DNA of 64,000 nt from Parabacteroides goldsteinii (GTDB lineage: Bacteria > Bacteroidota > Bacteroidia > Bacteroidales > Tannerellaceae). The notes under the pieces are model-generated. The model had not been told where the DNA came from, ran no database searches, and was given only the letters and a program-made list of their open reading frames with translations. The position numbers and the translations under genes were made by a program. Shown in pieces: positions 1-9,412 of the stretch; the stretch's first letter is position 1, and every line of letters begins with the position of its first letter. The stretch lies in NCBI RefSeq assembly GCF_015550595.1, contig NZ_JADNBB010000004.1:1-64000 (forward strand), in the 5' to 3' direction.

Positions 1-97
1 GGGTTTGTCTTATTTATGACTGATAGCTGATGGACAGACAGGGGCATTTTCCTATATTATTGACTCAGTTATTTCTATATTCGATCGCGAAGCCCAA

Positions 98-121
98 CTG
101 TCACTTGTCAACTGTCAACTG
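98..121. repeat. Short tandem 7-bp repeat downstream of the first regulator gene
   Basis: Two exact head-to-tail copies of TGTCAAC occupy 106-119, preceded by a degenerate copy (TGTCACT) from 99. They lie just beyond the stop codon of the hybrid regulator. No function is visible. The rest of 1-129 holds no recognisable gene. Confidence 0.5.
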
Positions 122-129
122 AAAAAGGT

Positions 130-3100
130 TTATCCTTTTTTCTCCTGCTGCCTGAACTGCGAAGGGGTAATACCTTTGATCTGTTTGAACAAGGTACTGA
201 AATGACGGGGATATTCAAAGCCGACGGTTTCGGATATCTCTGTTATATTCATGGTGGAGCCTATCAGCAGCTGAGAAGCCTTCTCGATACGGATCATATT
301 GATGTAATCGTTTACCCCCATATTGGTTAGTGCCTTCAACTTGGCGTAAAGCGGCGTACGGCTCATTCCCAGCTGGGTAGTCAGGAACTTGACGTCGAGT
401 TCGCGGGACGATAGATTATCATAGATCAGCTTGTTTAACTTCAGCATGAATTCTTCATCCAGGTTGTTTGTCGGGGCGGTGGGGATCGCTTCTGTCAGAT
501 GCAGATGGCTTTCCTTGTATTTCTGTTTGACAGCTTCCCGGTTCTTCAACTGGTTGCTGATGACCGTCATTAATAGTTCCATATCGAAAGGTTTAGCCAG
601 ATAAGCATCTGCTCCGAGCTTGTAACCCATTGTAGTACTATCGAGATCGCCCCTGGCTGTAAGAAGGATCACCGGAATATGGCTTGTCGCGATATCTTCT
701 TTGATCTTCTTGCATAATTCATATCCGTTCATCTTTGGCATCATGATGTCGCTGACGATGATGTCGGGGTGCTTCTGCCGGATGATCTGCACGGCTTCCT
801 CCCCGTTAGCCGCCAGATATACATTCTTAAAGGACTCCTGTAATGCTTCTTTCAGGAAAGAACTCAATTCTTTCTTGTCTTCGACGATAATCACAGAATA
901 GTTATTGGTGGAGAAAGCTTCCGGTTCGGACGGCGTCTCGACAGGCTGCCAAGTGTCGTATCGGCTTTCTTCATTTTCCGGGTTATCGCTCTCGGTATCG
1001 AGTGGCAGTTCGAAGAAGAAAGTGGCCCCACCATCGGTATTGTTCATTGCCCCGATCGTTCCTCCATGCCGTTCGATCAGGACTTTGGCGAACGATAGTC
1101 CGATACCACTTCCCGATTGCTCATGGTTCCCCTGATAGTAACGGGTAAAGAGTTTATCTATATCCAGGTTACCCAGACCGATCCCCTGGTCGGCAACGCT
1201 GACATATACTTTGCTATCCATCAGCTGACTGGATACAGTAATGGTCGTATCCGGCGAACTGAACTTCAGAGCATTCATTAATAGATTCGAGAGGACCGTC
1301 GTACATTTCTGTCCATCGAAACTAACCTGTCCGATCCTGTCGTCCAACCGGTAATCTATGCGGATATGCCGGGCTTCGAGCTCACTTTCAAAATCCTTCG
1401 CAATCGAACTGATCCATTCATTGAGCGGATGAGGTGTTTTATGCAGGGAACTCTTCGTTTCTTTCAGGCTGTTCATATCCAGTACCATATTGATAATGTT
1501 ACGCATATCGAGTACCTGTTTATAGATACCACCCAGTTGTCCTTTCAGTTTCTCCGGATCGTTCCAGCTGTTTTTGTCGAGTATCCTTTTCAACGGGGCA
1601 TAGATCAGCGTCAGTGGAGTACGCAACTCATGGCTGATATTGATTAGGAAATGTACTTTCTCTTCATTAATCTTATTGGTATGTTCCTTTATCTTCCATT
1701 GCATTTTCCTGTCTCTGCGTCGGCGGGATACATAATCTATCCATAGCAATATCAGAATAAACAGAATAATAAAGATCGCGAAGACATAAGGGCGCTGATA
1801 CCAGGGCGGTGTCACCGTGATATGAAGCACATCGGCCGGTTCGCTCCATTCGCCGCTCTTTGAATTACAGGACACCAGGATCGAATAACTACTGGGAGCC
1901 AGCATGCGAAGGGAGAGGATGTGACTGTATGTTTCGGTATACTGCTTGTCGAGTCCGGTGATCGTGTAGCGGTACAACTTGTTTCTGAATACATCTTTCT
2001 CCATTGCGATCACTTTTATTTCCACCGAGCTATGGGTATGGGGAATGGTGATATTATTATTCCCCGGTTGTAGCTTGTCGATGCAAGAGTTTCCGTCGAG
2101 TAATACGTCCATCAGCCTGATTTCGGGCAGGTCTTCTTCCTTGGTAGATATATTTTTATTGATACGCAATAAGCCGGAAGCTCCTCCCAGATAAATATAA
2201 TCCGAGATGGAAGATACCTGGTACTTATAAATGAACTCGTTAGTGGTATATCCATCCGACTCTCCCCATGAGGCAAAGCGTTTCTTTTTCAGGTCGTAAG
2301 AGAATAACATATTGCGTGCACCGATCCAAAGCCGCTCCTGTTCGTCAAGAAGAAGGGTGGATACGCTGTTGAATAGCTTGGTCTCTATTTTGGTAAACTC
2401 TTTTGTGTTCGAATTGAAGTAACCGAAACCATACTCTGTTCCGATCCAGAAGATGCCGTTCTTATCGCGGGCAACGGCTTTGATCGTTTCGTGTTCCCCG
2501 ATACTGAGCAGGACATGTATTGTGTCGTTGCCATGATGTACTTCATAAAGCTTATTACTCTGAATGATATAAGCGGACCGGTCGTCGGTGCATACCATCT
2601 TCATCGGACCGACGGCTAATTCTTTTCCATCGACTTTCAGGAATGAGAATTTCCCGGTCTTAAGATTATGGCTGAGAGCATTTTTGCCCAGGAAGTAAGA
2701 CCACTCATCCGTGATCCTGTAAGCCATAGACGCATTACCACCGTGAAACTGGTCGATTGTCGTCGCTTCATCGATCACATAGAAAGGGCGGCTGTAACGT
2801 CCTATCTCCTTATTGAACAGGTAAAGACCTTTCGTATATAGGGATACAAGCAGTTCCGAGTCTGAATAATCGGTAATAGATACGACCTTGTCCCCGTATG
2901 TGGAAGGGTAATGCTTGAATGTATCGGTATAGGGATTGTATTGGTTGATCCCTCCTCCGTCCGTCCCCAGCCATAAGCGTCCTCGTTTATCTTCATGGAT
3001 GCTGATGACTGATATGTCGCTTAATCCGTTTGTATTGTTGAGAGGTACATCCTTATATGTTTTCATAAAGACCTCCTTTATACCGATCATGCCGCCTCTA

Positions 3101-4077
3101 ACTGTTCCGCCCCAGATATTATCCTGTTTATCCTTGTAAAGACATTTGACGGAATTAACAGGAAGGGAACTCATGTCTCCCGGTGTATGCATAATGGCAG
3201 TGATATCCGAAGGGTTATCCAGATCCATGATATTGATACCTCCGCCATCAGTGGTTATCCAGAGTTTATTATCTATCTCCATAAAGTCGAGAACCAGGTT
3301 GTTATTCAGTTTTGAATTTCCTGTATGGATATGATAGAGTTTCTCACCGTTAGGGGCATAGCAAACGAATCCTTTATTATAGGAAGACAGATAAAGTCTT
3401 TTTTTACTATCCAGATAGGCGGCGTTCAGATTAGTCTGCACCGGATAATCTGTGGGGGAGATCTGACCGGAAACCGGATTATATCTGAGAATGCCGTTCC
3501 AGTGGGAGATAAGCAAAAGCTCTCCATTCTCCCAGGGTTTTATGTAATACGGCCTGAAGTTGGATGAGTCCTTTTGGATGATCGATCTTTTACTGAATGC
3601 CTGCTTTTTATAATCATATATGTACAGGCCATCGTTTGCTGAGAAGAGGATGGCGCCGGGGCAGGTATAAAAAGAGTTTGTCAGGATCGCTTTATCTTCG
3701 AACAGGATCGGATGGAATGAGTCGCTGCTCTTGTCGTACAGGGTCAAGCCGTTATTGGTCGATATCCAGATATTGTTCAGGGAGTCTTCTGCCAGGAAGT
3801 AGATCGTATTTCCCGGTAAAGAAAAGGGATTATCTTTTTCATGGAAATAGCTTTTCATATCGTAACGGTCGAAACAGTTCAGTCCCGAAGCAGTCCCGAT
3901 CCAGATCAGTCCTTTGTTGTCGGCCAGGATACAATTAACTGTTGTTTGCGAGAGTCCTTTGTCAAGACTCAGTTGCTGGAAATAATAACTGGGATTGTTC
4001 CCCTTTATAAATCCGTTGCAGGAAAACAGCAGGATCAAAAAATATAAAATTCGTGTAACAGAGCTTCTTACCATCAT
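130..4077 (-). CDS. Hybrid two-component system regulator (HTCS) of locus A
   Basis: A one-protein sensor and transcription factor of 1315 residues, anchored in the inner membrane. In order: a signal sequence; a periplasmic two-component-propeller sensor made of repeated I-W-x-G-T type Reg_prop blades to about residue 680; a Y_Y_Y domain (about 690-755); a membrane segment near 765-785; a HisKA domain with the phospho-acceptor His816 in SHELRTPL; a HATPase domain (N box near 935, then GSGIGLS); a receiver domain with Asp1110 in SDIMMP; and a C-terminal AraC-type DNA-binding domain (about 1210-1312). In this family the periplasmic propeller binds an oligosaccharide and the AraC domain activates the neighbouring susCD genes. 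It is divergent from susC of locus A across a 269-bp gap. It has the same length and domain order as the regulator at 37826-41773. The glycan sensed cannot be told from the sequence. Confidence 0.95.
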   Translation of the reverse strand: MMVRSSVTRILYFLILLFSCNGFIKGNNPSYYFQQLSLDKGLSQTTVNCILADNKGLIWIGTASGLNCFDRYDMKSYFHEKDNPFSLPGNTIYFLAEDSLNNIWISTNNGLTLYDKSSDSFHPILFEDKAILTNSFYTCPGAILFSANDGLYIYDYKKQAFSKRSIIQKDSSNFRPYYIKPWENGELLLISHWNGILRYNPVSGQISPTDYPVQTNLNAAYLDSKKRLYLSSYNKGFVCYAPNGEKLYHIHTGNSKLNNNLVLDFMEIDNKLWITTDGGGINIMDLDNPSDITAIMHTPGDMSSLPVNSVKCLYKDKQDNIWGGTVRGGMIGIKEVFMKTYKDVPLNNTNGLSDISVISIHEDKRGRLWLGTDGGGINQYNPYTDTFKHYPSTYGDKVVSITDYSDSELLVSLYTKGLYLFNKEIGRYSRPFYVIDEATTIDQFHGGNASMAYRITDEWSYFLGKNALSHNLKTGKFSFLKVDGKELAVGPMKMVCTDDRSAYIIQSNKLYEVHHGNDTIHVLLSIGEHETIKAVARDKNGIFWIGTEYGFGYFNSNTKEFTKIETKLFNSVSTLLLDEQERLWIGARNMLFSYDLKKKRFASWGESDGYTTNEFIYKYQVSSISDYIYLGGASGLLRINKNISTKEEDLPEIRLMDVLLDGNSCIDKLQPGNNNITIPHTHSSVEIKVIAMEKDVFRNKLYRYTITGLDKQYTETYSHILSLRMLAPSSYSILVSCNSKSGEWSEPADVLHITVTPPWYQRPYVFAIFIILFILILLWIDYVSRRRRDRKMQWKIKEHTNKINEEKVHFLINISHELRTPLTLIYAPLKRILDKNSWNDPEKLKGQLGGIYKQVLDMRNIINMVLDMNSLKETKSSLHKTPHPLNEWISSIAKDFESELEARHIRIDYRLDDRIGQVSFDGQKCTTVLSNLLMNALKFSSPDTTITVSSQLMDSKVYVSVADQGIGLGNLDIDKLFTRYYQGNHEQSGSGIGLSFAKVLIERHGGTIGAMNNTDGGATFFFELPLDTESDNPENEESRYDTWQPVETPSEPEAFSTNNYSVIIVEDKKELSSFLKEALQESFKNVYLAANGEEAVQIIRQKHPDIIVSDIMMPKMNGYELCKKIKEDIATSHIPVILLTARGDLDSTTMGYKLGADAYLAKPFDMELLMTVISNQLKNREAVKQKYKESHLHLTEAIPTAPTNNLDEEFMLKLNKLIYDNLSSRELDVKFLTTQLGMSRTPLYAKLKALTNMGVNDYINMIRIEKASQLLIGSTMNITEISETVGFEYPRHFSTLFKQIKGITPSQFRQQEKKG

Positions 4078-4095
4078 ATCTCATTCTAATTACCG

Positions 4096-4103
4096 CAAAT
4101 TTA
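4096..4103 (-). promoter_or_regulatory. Probable -7 element of the locus A regulator gene
   Basis: CAAATTTA on the plus strand reads TAAATTTG on the minus strand, matching the Bacteroidetes -7 consensus TAnnTTTG, 18 bp before the regulator start. The same octamer precedes the locus B regulator. No clear -33 TTTG is seen at the usual spacing. Confidence 0.4.
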
Positions 4104-4159
4104 ATAAAACCAATCTGAAGTTGAAAATAGCTGACTTAATTAGAACTTCGGGATGAATT

Positions 4160-4187
4160 TTGACATGAAAAGTACGCAGGTTGACAT
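4160..4187. promoter_or_regulatory. TTGACAT direct repeat, candidate binding site of the locus A regulator
   Basis: TTGACAT occurs at 4160-4166 and again at 4181-4187. The start-to-start distance of 21 bp equals two helical turns, so both copies face the same side of the helix, as expected for a dimer of an AraC-type domain. The pair lies about 160 bp before the susC start, and a CAACTTTG sequence at 4207-4214 resembles a -7 element. The role as operator is inferred from position and spacing. Confidence 0.4.
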
Positions 4188-4346
4188 CCGTTTGTGGCGG
4201 AAAATGCAACTTTGCGTTGTGAATAGTTAACTAATTATAAACGCTTATGGTATAGTTAAGAGTTGATTTTTTACATGAGGTAGTGAACCACTGGGTAGTT
4301 ACCCGTCTTGAGAACTTTATTTTATTATCATTTAAAATTCGATTTT

Positions 4347-7300
4347 ATGAAAAAATCTCTTGTAACATTGTTACTGATGTTATTCTGTTGTGCTGTTTTT
4401 GCACAGCAAAATGTGAATGGCGTTGTCATAGAAGAGGCTACGTTGGAACCCTTGGCCGGAGCAGCCGTTCAGGTGAAAAACTCACAGAGCGGAACGATTG
4501 CCGATGCGGATGGAAAGTTTTCCATTAGCGTATCGCCCGGACAAACTTTATTGATTTCTTATATTGGCATGATCCCTCAGGAGATACTCGTGAAGGAAGG
4601 CATGACTAATCTAACTATTAAAATGCTTAGTGACGCAGTGGATATAAACGAAGTAGTAGTGGTAGGCTATGGTGTACAGAAGAAAGTGAATCTGACCGGT
4701 TCGGTTTCTTCGGTGAAAGGCGAGGCGCTGGAGCTTCGTCCGGTAGCTGATGCCGTGCAGAGTCTGCAGGGGATGGTGCCGGGGTTGCTGGTTAGCAACT
4801 CCAGTGGCGGTCGTCCCGGAGGTACCGGTACTTTGACATTGCGTGGACAAGGAAACCTTGACAATAACGCTGCACCTTATATCCTGGTGGACGGTGTGGA
4901 AATGAGCCTTTCGGATGTAAATCCCAGCGATATTGAAAACATATCGGTATTGAAGGATGCGGCGGCCTGTGCTATCTACGGTGCGCGTGCTGCTTATGGT
5001 GTGATCCTGGTGACTACCAAGAAAGGGGAAGAAGGTAAAATGCGTATCAATTACCAGGGAACGGTAGGTTGGAGTTCGCCGACTGTATTGCCGGATATGG
5101 TTAATTCGTACGACTTTGCTCAATACTGGAATGCGGGTGTTACGAATGCCGGCTCACCGCGTTTGTACAGTGACGAAAAGCTGGCTTTGCTGCAACAGTA
5201 TATTAATGATCCGAGCAGCGTAAATCCGTGGTTCGAACTGCCTGCCAATGCCAATATGAACCCGGCTTTCGAAAACTCGGAGTCTGGAGTAGGTAATGTG
5301 AACTATTTTGATTTGCATTATAAGAACTGGGCTTTTAAGCAGAACCATAACATCAGCCTGAGCGGTGGCGGTAAAGCGGCACAATATTATATCTCAGGAG
5401 GATATTATTCAGAAGACGGTATCCTTCGTTATGCCGACATGGATTATAAACGTTATAATTTTGCGGCAAATATCACTTCACAGCTGACCAGCTGGATGAA
5501 GTTGAAAGTGAATTCCAAATTCATGCACTCTGATCAGAATACCCCATTCGGTGACGGTGGTATCAGCGAAGGTTTCTATCATTCGCTGGCACGTTTCCGC
5601 CCGACGGTTTCGCCGATCGACCCGAACGGAAACTTTACGGAGTTAACAATGATCCCGTACCTGCAGAGCGGTACTTATACGAATACACAGCGTGATAATA
5701 TGAACCTTACCGCCGGTTTGGAAATCCAGCCGATGAAGAACTGGTTCATCTTTTTCGACTATACGTATAAAATGGGTAACAAGGAATATGAAGCCTTGAA
5801 CGTCAGCCCGCTTATTTATGGAGCCGACGGTGTAAGTACTTCCAAAGGGGTACGCTCGGAGTTGGGCATGTCGCCTGATGGTAAATTTACCCGTAGCTAT
5901 GACCGCTCACGTTATCAGTCGATCAATTTGTATACAAATTACCTTTTCAGTATTGCTGAAAAGCATAACTTTACAGTAATGGCTGGTTTTCAGGAAGAAG
6001 ATTATAACTACAGCCTGATGAAGAACTCCATTACAGGATTATATTCAACCAGCAATCCGAACGTGGGAATGGGTACAGGAGACAAGACCGTTGTCGATAC
6101 CCGTAACGGCTGGGCTACCCGCGGCTTCTTCGGACGTATCAATTATGATTACGATGGTCGTTATCTGGTTGAAGTGAACGGGCGTTACGACGGTTCTTCC
6201 CGTTTCGCTTCCGGCAACCGCTGGGGGTTCTTCCCTTCCGTATCACTGGGATGGAATATCACCCGTGAAGAGTTTATGAGCTCTGTGACAGACGTACTCT
6301 CAAACCTTAAGCTCCGTGGTTCTTATGGATTGTTGGGTAACCAGGCAGGTGCTGCCCTGTATACTTTTGCTGCAACGATGGAGTTGAACAACGGTTTAGG
6401 TAACTATATCTTCTCCGACGGACGTCATATCTTTACAAAAGCGCCGGGTGTAGTAAATCCGAATACGACCTGGGAAAAAGTGGAAAGTAAGAATATCGGT
6501 ATCGATTTCGGTTTCCTAGGAAACTCTTTGACCGGTACGTTCGACATCTTCCAGCGCGATACGAAAGATATGTTAGGCCCTGGTGTCGATTTCCCTGATT
6601 TTTTCGGAGCCGATGCACCTAAAACAAATAATGCACGTATGCGTAACCGGGGATGGGAGTTGGCTTTGAATTATCGCGGACAAATCAACGGTGATATTCA
6701 ATATACGATCGGTGGTTCAATCTCCGATGCCACTTCAGAAGTAACTGAGTATGCCAACCCGACCGGAACGAACCCGAATGACAATTGGTATACAGGTAAG
6801 AAAGTGGGTGAAATCTGGGGCTATCGTGCCGATGGTCTGATACAGACACAGGAAGAAGCGGATGCTTATAATGAAAAATATGATATGTCGTTTATCAGCG
6901 GACGTCCCTGGACACCGGGCGATGTGAAGTACCGCGACCTGAATGGCGACAATAAAGTTAATAACGGAACCAATACATTGGATGATATGGGTGATATGAC
7001 GGTGATCGGTAATACGACCCCGCGTTATCAATATACAGTGAACGGTTCCATCAGTTGGAAGGGCATAAGCCTGAGCATGATGTTCCAAGGTGTAGGCAAA
7101 CGTGACTGGAATCCGGGAACAGGTGCTTATTTCTGGGGAAGCGGTCCGTATGCACAGGTGACTGTGTTCAAGGAACATCTGGATTACTGGAGTGAATCGA
7201 ATCCGGGTGCTTACTATCCGAAACCCTATATCCATACGGCAGGTGGCGTTGTCCCGTTCCGTGATAAAACGATGACGACCAGCGACCGGTATATTCAGAG

Positions 7301-7544
7301 CGGTGCGTATTGCCGTTTGAAAAACCTGACAGTAAGCTATGACCTTCCTACAATCTGGACAAACAAAGTCGGTTTGCAGAAGGCACAGGTATTCTTCTCC
7401 GGTGAGAACTTATTGACTTTTACAAAGTTAAAAGGTATGTATGACCCGGAAGCGATCTATACAAAGAATGATTATACCAGTGAAGGTGGTAAGAACTATC
7501 CGATGAACCGGGTGATATCTGTGGGTTTAGTAGTTAACTTATAA
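4347..7544 (+). CDS. SusC/RagA-type TonB-dependent outer-membrane transporter, locus A
   Basis: Energy-dependent outer-membrane importer of glycan fragments, working with the SusD lipoprotein encoded 12 bp downstream. The start at 4347 gives a clean signal peptide (MKKSLVTLLLML...AQ); a TTG codon 39 bp upstream would put a poor N-terminus in front of it. Next come a carboxypeptidase-regulatory-like domain (about residues 25-110), the TonB-box-like stretch around EVVVVGYG, the plug domain with VLKDAAACAIYGARAA, and a long beta barrel ending in the aromatic-rich C-terminus typical of barrels (VISVGLVVNL). The length of 1065 residues is normal. There is no STN domain, which fits control by the hybrid regulator rather than by an anti-sigma factor. 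Confidence 0.95.
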   Translation: MKKSLVTLLLMLFCCAVFAQQNVNGVVIEEATLEPLAGAAVQVKNSQSGTIADADGKFSISVSPGQTLLISYIGMIPQEILVKEGMTNLTIKMLSDAVDINEVVVVGYGVQKKVNLTGSVSSVKGEALELRPVADAVQSLQGMVPGLLVSNSSGGRPGGTGTLTLRGQGNLDNNAAPYILVDGVEMSLSDVNPSDIENISVLKDAAACAIYGARAAYGVILVTTKKGEEGKMRINYQGTVGWSSPTVLPDMVNSYDFAQYWNAGVTNAGSPRLYSDEKLALLQQYINDPSSVNPWFELPANANMNPAFENSESGVGNVNYFDLHYKNWAFKQNHNISLSGGGKAAQYYISGGYYSEDGILRYADMDYKRYNFAANITSQLTSWMKLKVNSKFMHSDQNTPFGDGGISEGFYHSLARFRPTVSPIDPNGNFTELTMIPYLQSGTYTNTQRDNMNLTAGLEIQPMKNWFIFFDYTYKMGNKEYEALNVSPLIYGADGVSTSKGVRSELGMSPDGKFTRSYDRSRYQSINLYTNYLFSIAEKHNFTVMAGFQEEDYNYSLMKNSITGLYSTSNPNVGMGTGDKTVVDTRNGWATRGFFGRINYDYDGRYLVEVNGRYDGSSRFASGNRWGFFPSVSLGWNITREEFMSSVTDVLSNLKLRGSYGLLGNQAGAALYTFAATMELNNGLGNYIFSDGRHIFTKAPGVVNPNTTWEKVESKNIGIDFGFLGNSLTGTFDIFQRDTKDMLGPGVDFPDFFGADAPKTNNARMRNRGWELALNYRGQINGDIQYTIGGSISDATSEVTEYANPTGTNPNDNWYTGKKVGEIWGYRADGLIQTQEEADAYNEKYDMSFISGRPWTPGDVKYRDLNGDNKVNNGTNTLDDMGDMTVIGNTTPRYQYTVNGSISWKGISLSMMFQGVGKRDWNPGTGAYFWGSGPYAQVTVFKEHLDYWSESNPGAYYPKPYIHTAGGVVPFRDKTMTTSDRYIQSGAYCRLKNLTVSYDLPTIWTNKVGLQKAQVFFSGENLLTFTKLKGMYDPEAIYTKNDYTSEGGKNYPMNRVISVGLVVNL

Positions 7545-7556
7545 TTTAGAGATCTT

Positions 7557-9389
7557 ATGAAAAAAAGAAATATATTTTTAGGCTTGATCCTGGCTTTCTG
7601 CCTTACATCTTGCTTTGATTTAGATAAAATGCCGGAAGGTGTGCTTTCTACTGCACAGCCTTTCAACAGTACCGGCGAAATGAGAAACTACCTGGACCAG
7701 TTCTATCAGACAGGTGCAGCTTATGGTAGCGGCCTGCGTGCACAGGATTTCGGTGCCGGTGGAGGTGGTAATATTGCCGGGTATGATACACACAGTGATA
7801 ATATGTCGTCCAGCTCGGTGAGTTCTCGTCTGGCTGGAGAGACCACATTGAGTGGAGCTTCCAAACTGTCGAACTATACAGGTATCCGCAATCTGAATTT
7901 TTTACTTAATAACTTAGGTAACTGCGCAGAAGAGGGAAGTTCGGATTATAACCAGTATGTAGGTGAAGCCTACTATTTCCGTGCCTGGTATTATTATCAG
8001 ATGTTTGTGAATTATGGTCCCCTGACATGGGTCAGTACGCCGCTCGATCCGGACGAAGGTGCCATGCAACTTCCCCGCGACAGTCGTACGGTCGTAGCCG
8101 ACAGTATCCTGGCGGATCTGGATAAGGCGATCTTTTATTTGAACGAACAGAATAATAGTGGCTCTATGCGTGTGCACAGAGACGTTGCCCGTGCCCTGAA
8201 GAGCGAAGTCGCCCTGTTTGAAGGAACCTGGGAGAAATATCACAAGGCAAAAGGTGATAAGTTTTATGATCCTTCGGTGACAGACGAAAAGATAAAAAGT
8301 TATTTCACACAGGCTATTGCTGCTGCCAAAGAGGTGATGGACCGTGGTGTATGGAAGATTTATACAACCGGAAATACAACGAACGATTACCGTCAGATGT
8401 TCCAGACAACAGATTTATCCGGAAACTCAGAAGTCCTCTGGTTTAAGATGTATGACGGCGACCAGATCGGAAACAACGTGAACCGTTACCTGAACCAGGG
8501 TGGCGGAGGTGTCGGCGTGACAGCTTCATTGGTAGACGATTACCTGACTATCGACGGAAAGCCTTTTGTAGGCAATGCACTGATAGAAGCCAAGAAGGTA
8601 TTCGGAAATGAACTATTGCCAACAGTTCGCGACCCGCGTCTGGTACAAACCATTTGTGCACCGGGACAGCAACTCCGTCCGGACGATGCACCTCCTTATT
8701 ACGTGGTTCCGCCGCTGATAGGTTCCTCTGCCTATAACCAGAACATGACCGGTTATTCTTTATTGAAGCATGTACAGATCGATTATACCGGTAGTCTGGA
8801 TGCAGAATTCAAGGGAGCAACGCCTGCTATTCAGTTCCGTTATGCCGATATCCTGTTAAATTACGCAGAAGCAATGGCTGAATTGGATGGAGCTGCTAAT
8901 TCTCAAAATATTATCGTAGCTTTGCAACCGTTGCGTGATCGTGTCGGTATGCCTGCCGTTGACTTTGATCGGGAGTATAATCAGGAATCCGATTATCCTT
9001 TCCGTCATCTGGATAAGTATATTCAGGTCGTACGCCGTGAACGCCGTATTGAAAAAGCTTGTGAAGGCCGTCGTCTGGAAGATATCCTGCGTTGGGCTGC
9101 TGCCGATGAACTGATTGTCGGTAAGTGGGCGAAAGGTGCTCTTTTTGTAGGAAGCAACTTGCAGGATCATCCGGAGTTTGGCGGTAAGCTGGTGTATGAC
9201 CAGCCTTCCGGAAATAATCTTTATCTGACAGGAAAGCCGGGAGATGCCTTGCGCTATATAGTGCCCAGCAATCCGGCCGGTTACGAACAAGGATGGAAGT
9301 TTAATGTCGGTCGCGACTATCTGTCGCCTATTCAACCTCGTATGCTGTCGCTGACAGGAGGTAAATGGGAGCAGAACCCAGGGTGGTAA
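7557..9389 (+). CDS. SusD/RagB-type outer-membrane glycan-binding lipoprotein, locus A
   Basis: Surface lipoprotein that acts as the lid of the SusC channel. The signal peptide ends in a lipobox (LTSC, Cys19). The N-terminal TPR-like region contains the AYYFRAWYYYQM helix typical of SusD. The C-terminal half carries the conserved QFRYADILLNYAEAMAEL and RRERRIEKACEGRR-LEDILRW motifs (about residues 420-510). The length of 610 residues is normal for the family. It sits 12 bp after susC and 23 bp before the sulfatase gene, so the three are probably co-transcribed. The ligand is unknown; the linked sulfatase suggests a sulfated glycan. Confidence 0.95.
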   Translation: MKKRNIFLGLILAFCLTSCFDLDKMPEGVLSTAQPFNSTGEMRNYLDQFYQTGAAYGSGLRAQDFGAGGGGNIAGYDTHSDNMSSSSVSSRLAGETTLSGASKLSNYTGIRNLNFLLNNLGNCAEEGSSDYNQYVGEAYYFRAWYYYQMFVNYGPLTWVSTPLDPDEGAMQLPRDSRTVVADSILADLDKAIFYLNEQNNSGSMRVHRDVARALKSEVALFEGTWEKYHKAKGDKFYDPSVTDEKIKSYFTQAIAAAKEVMDRGVWKIYTTGNTTNDYRQMFQTTDLSGNSEVLWFKMYDGDQIGNNVNRYLNQGGGGVGVTASLVDDYLTIDGKPFVGNALIEAKKVFGNELLPTVRDPRLVQTICAPGQQLRPDDAPPYYVVPPLIGSSAYNQNMTGYSLLKHVQIDYTGSLDAEFKGATPAIQFRYADILLNYAEAMAELDGAANSQNIIVALQPLRDRVGMPAVDFDREYNQESDYPFRHLDKYIQVVRRERRIEKACEGRRLEDILRWAAADELIVGKWAKGALFVGSNLQDHPEFGGKLVYDQPSGNNLYLTGKPGDALRYIVPSNPAGYEQGWKFNVGRDYLSPIQPRMLSLTGGKWEQNPGW

Positions 9390-9412
9390 ACTCATTTATA
9401 TAAGCAAGATAT

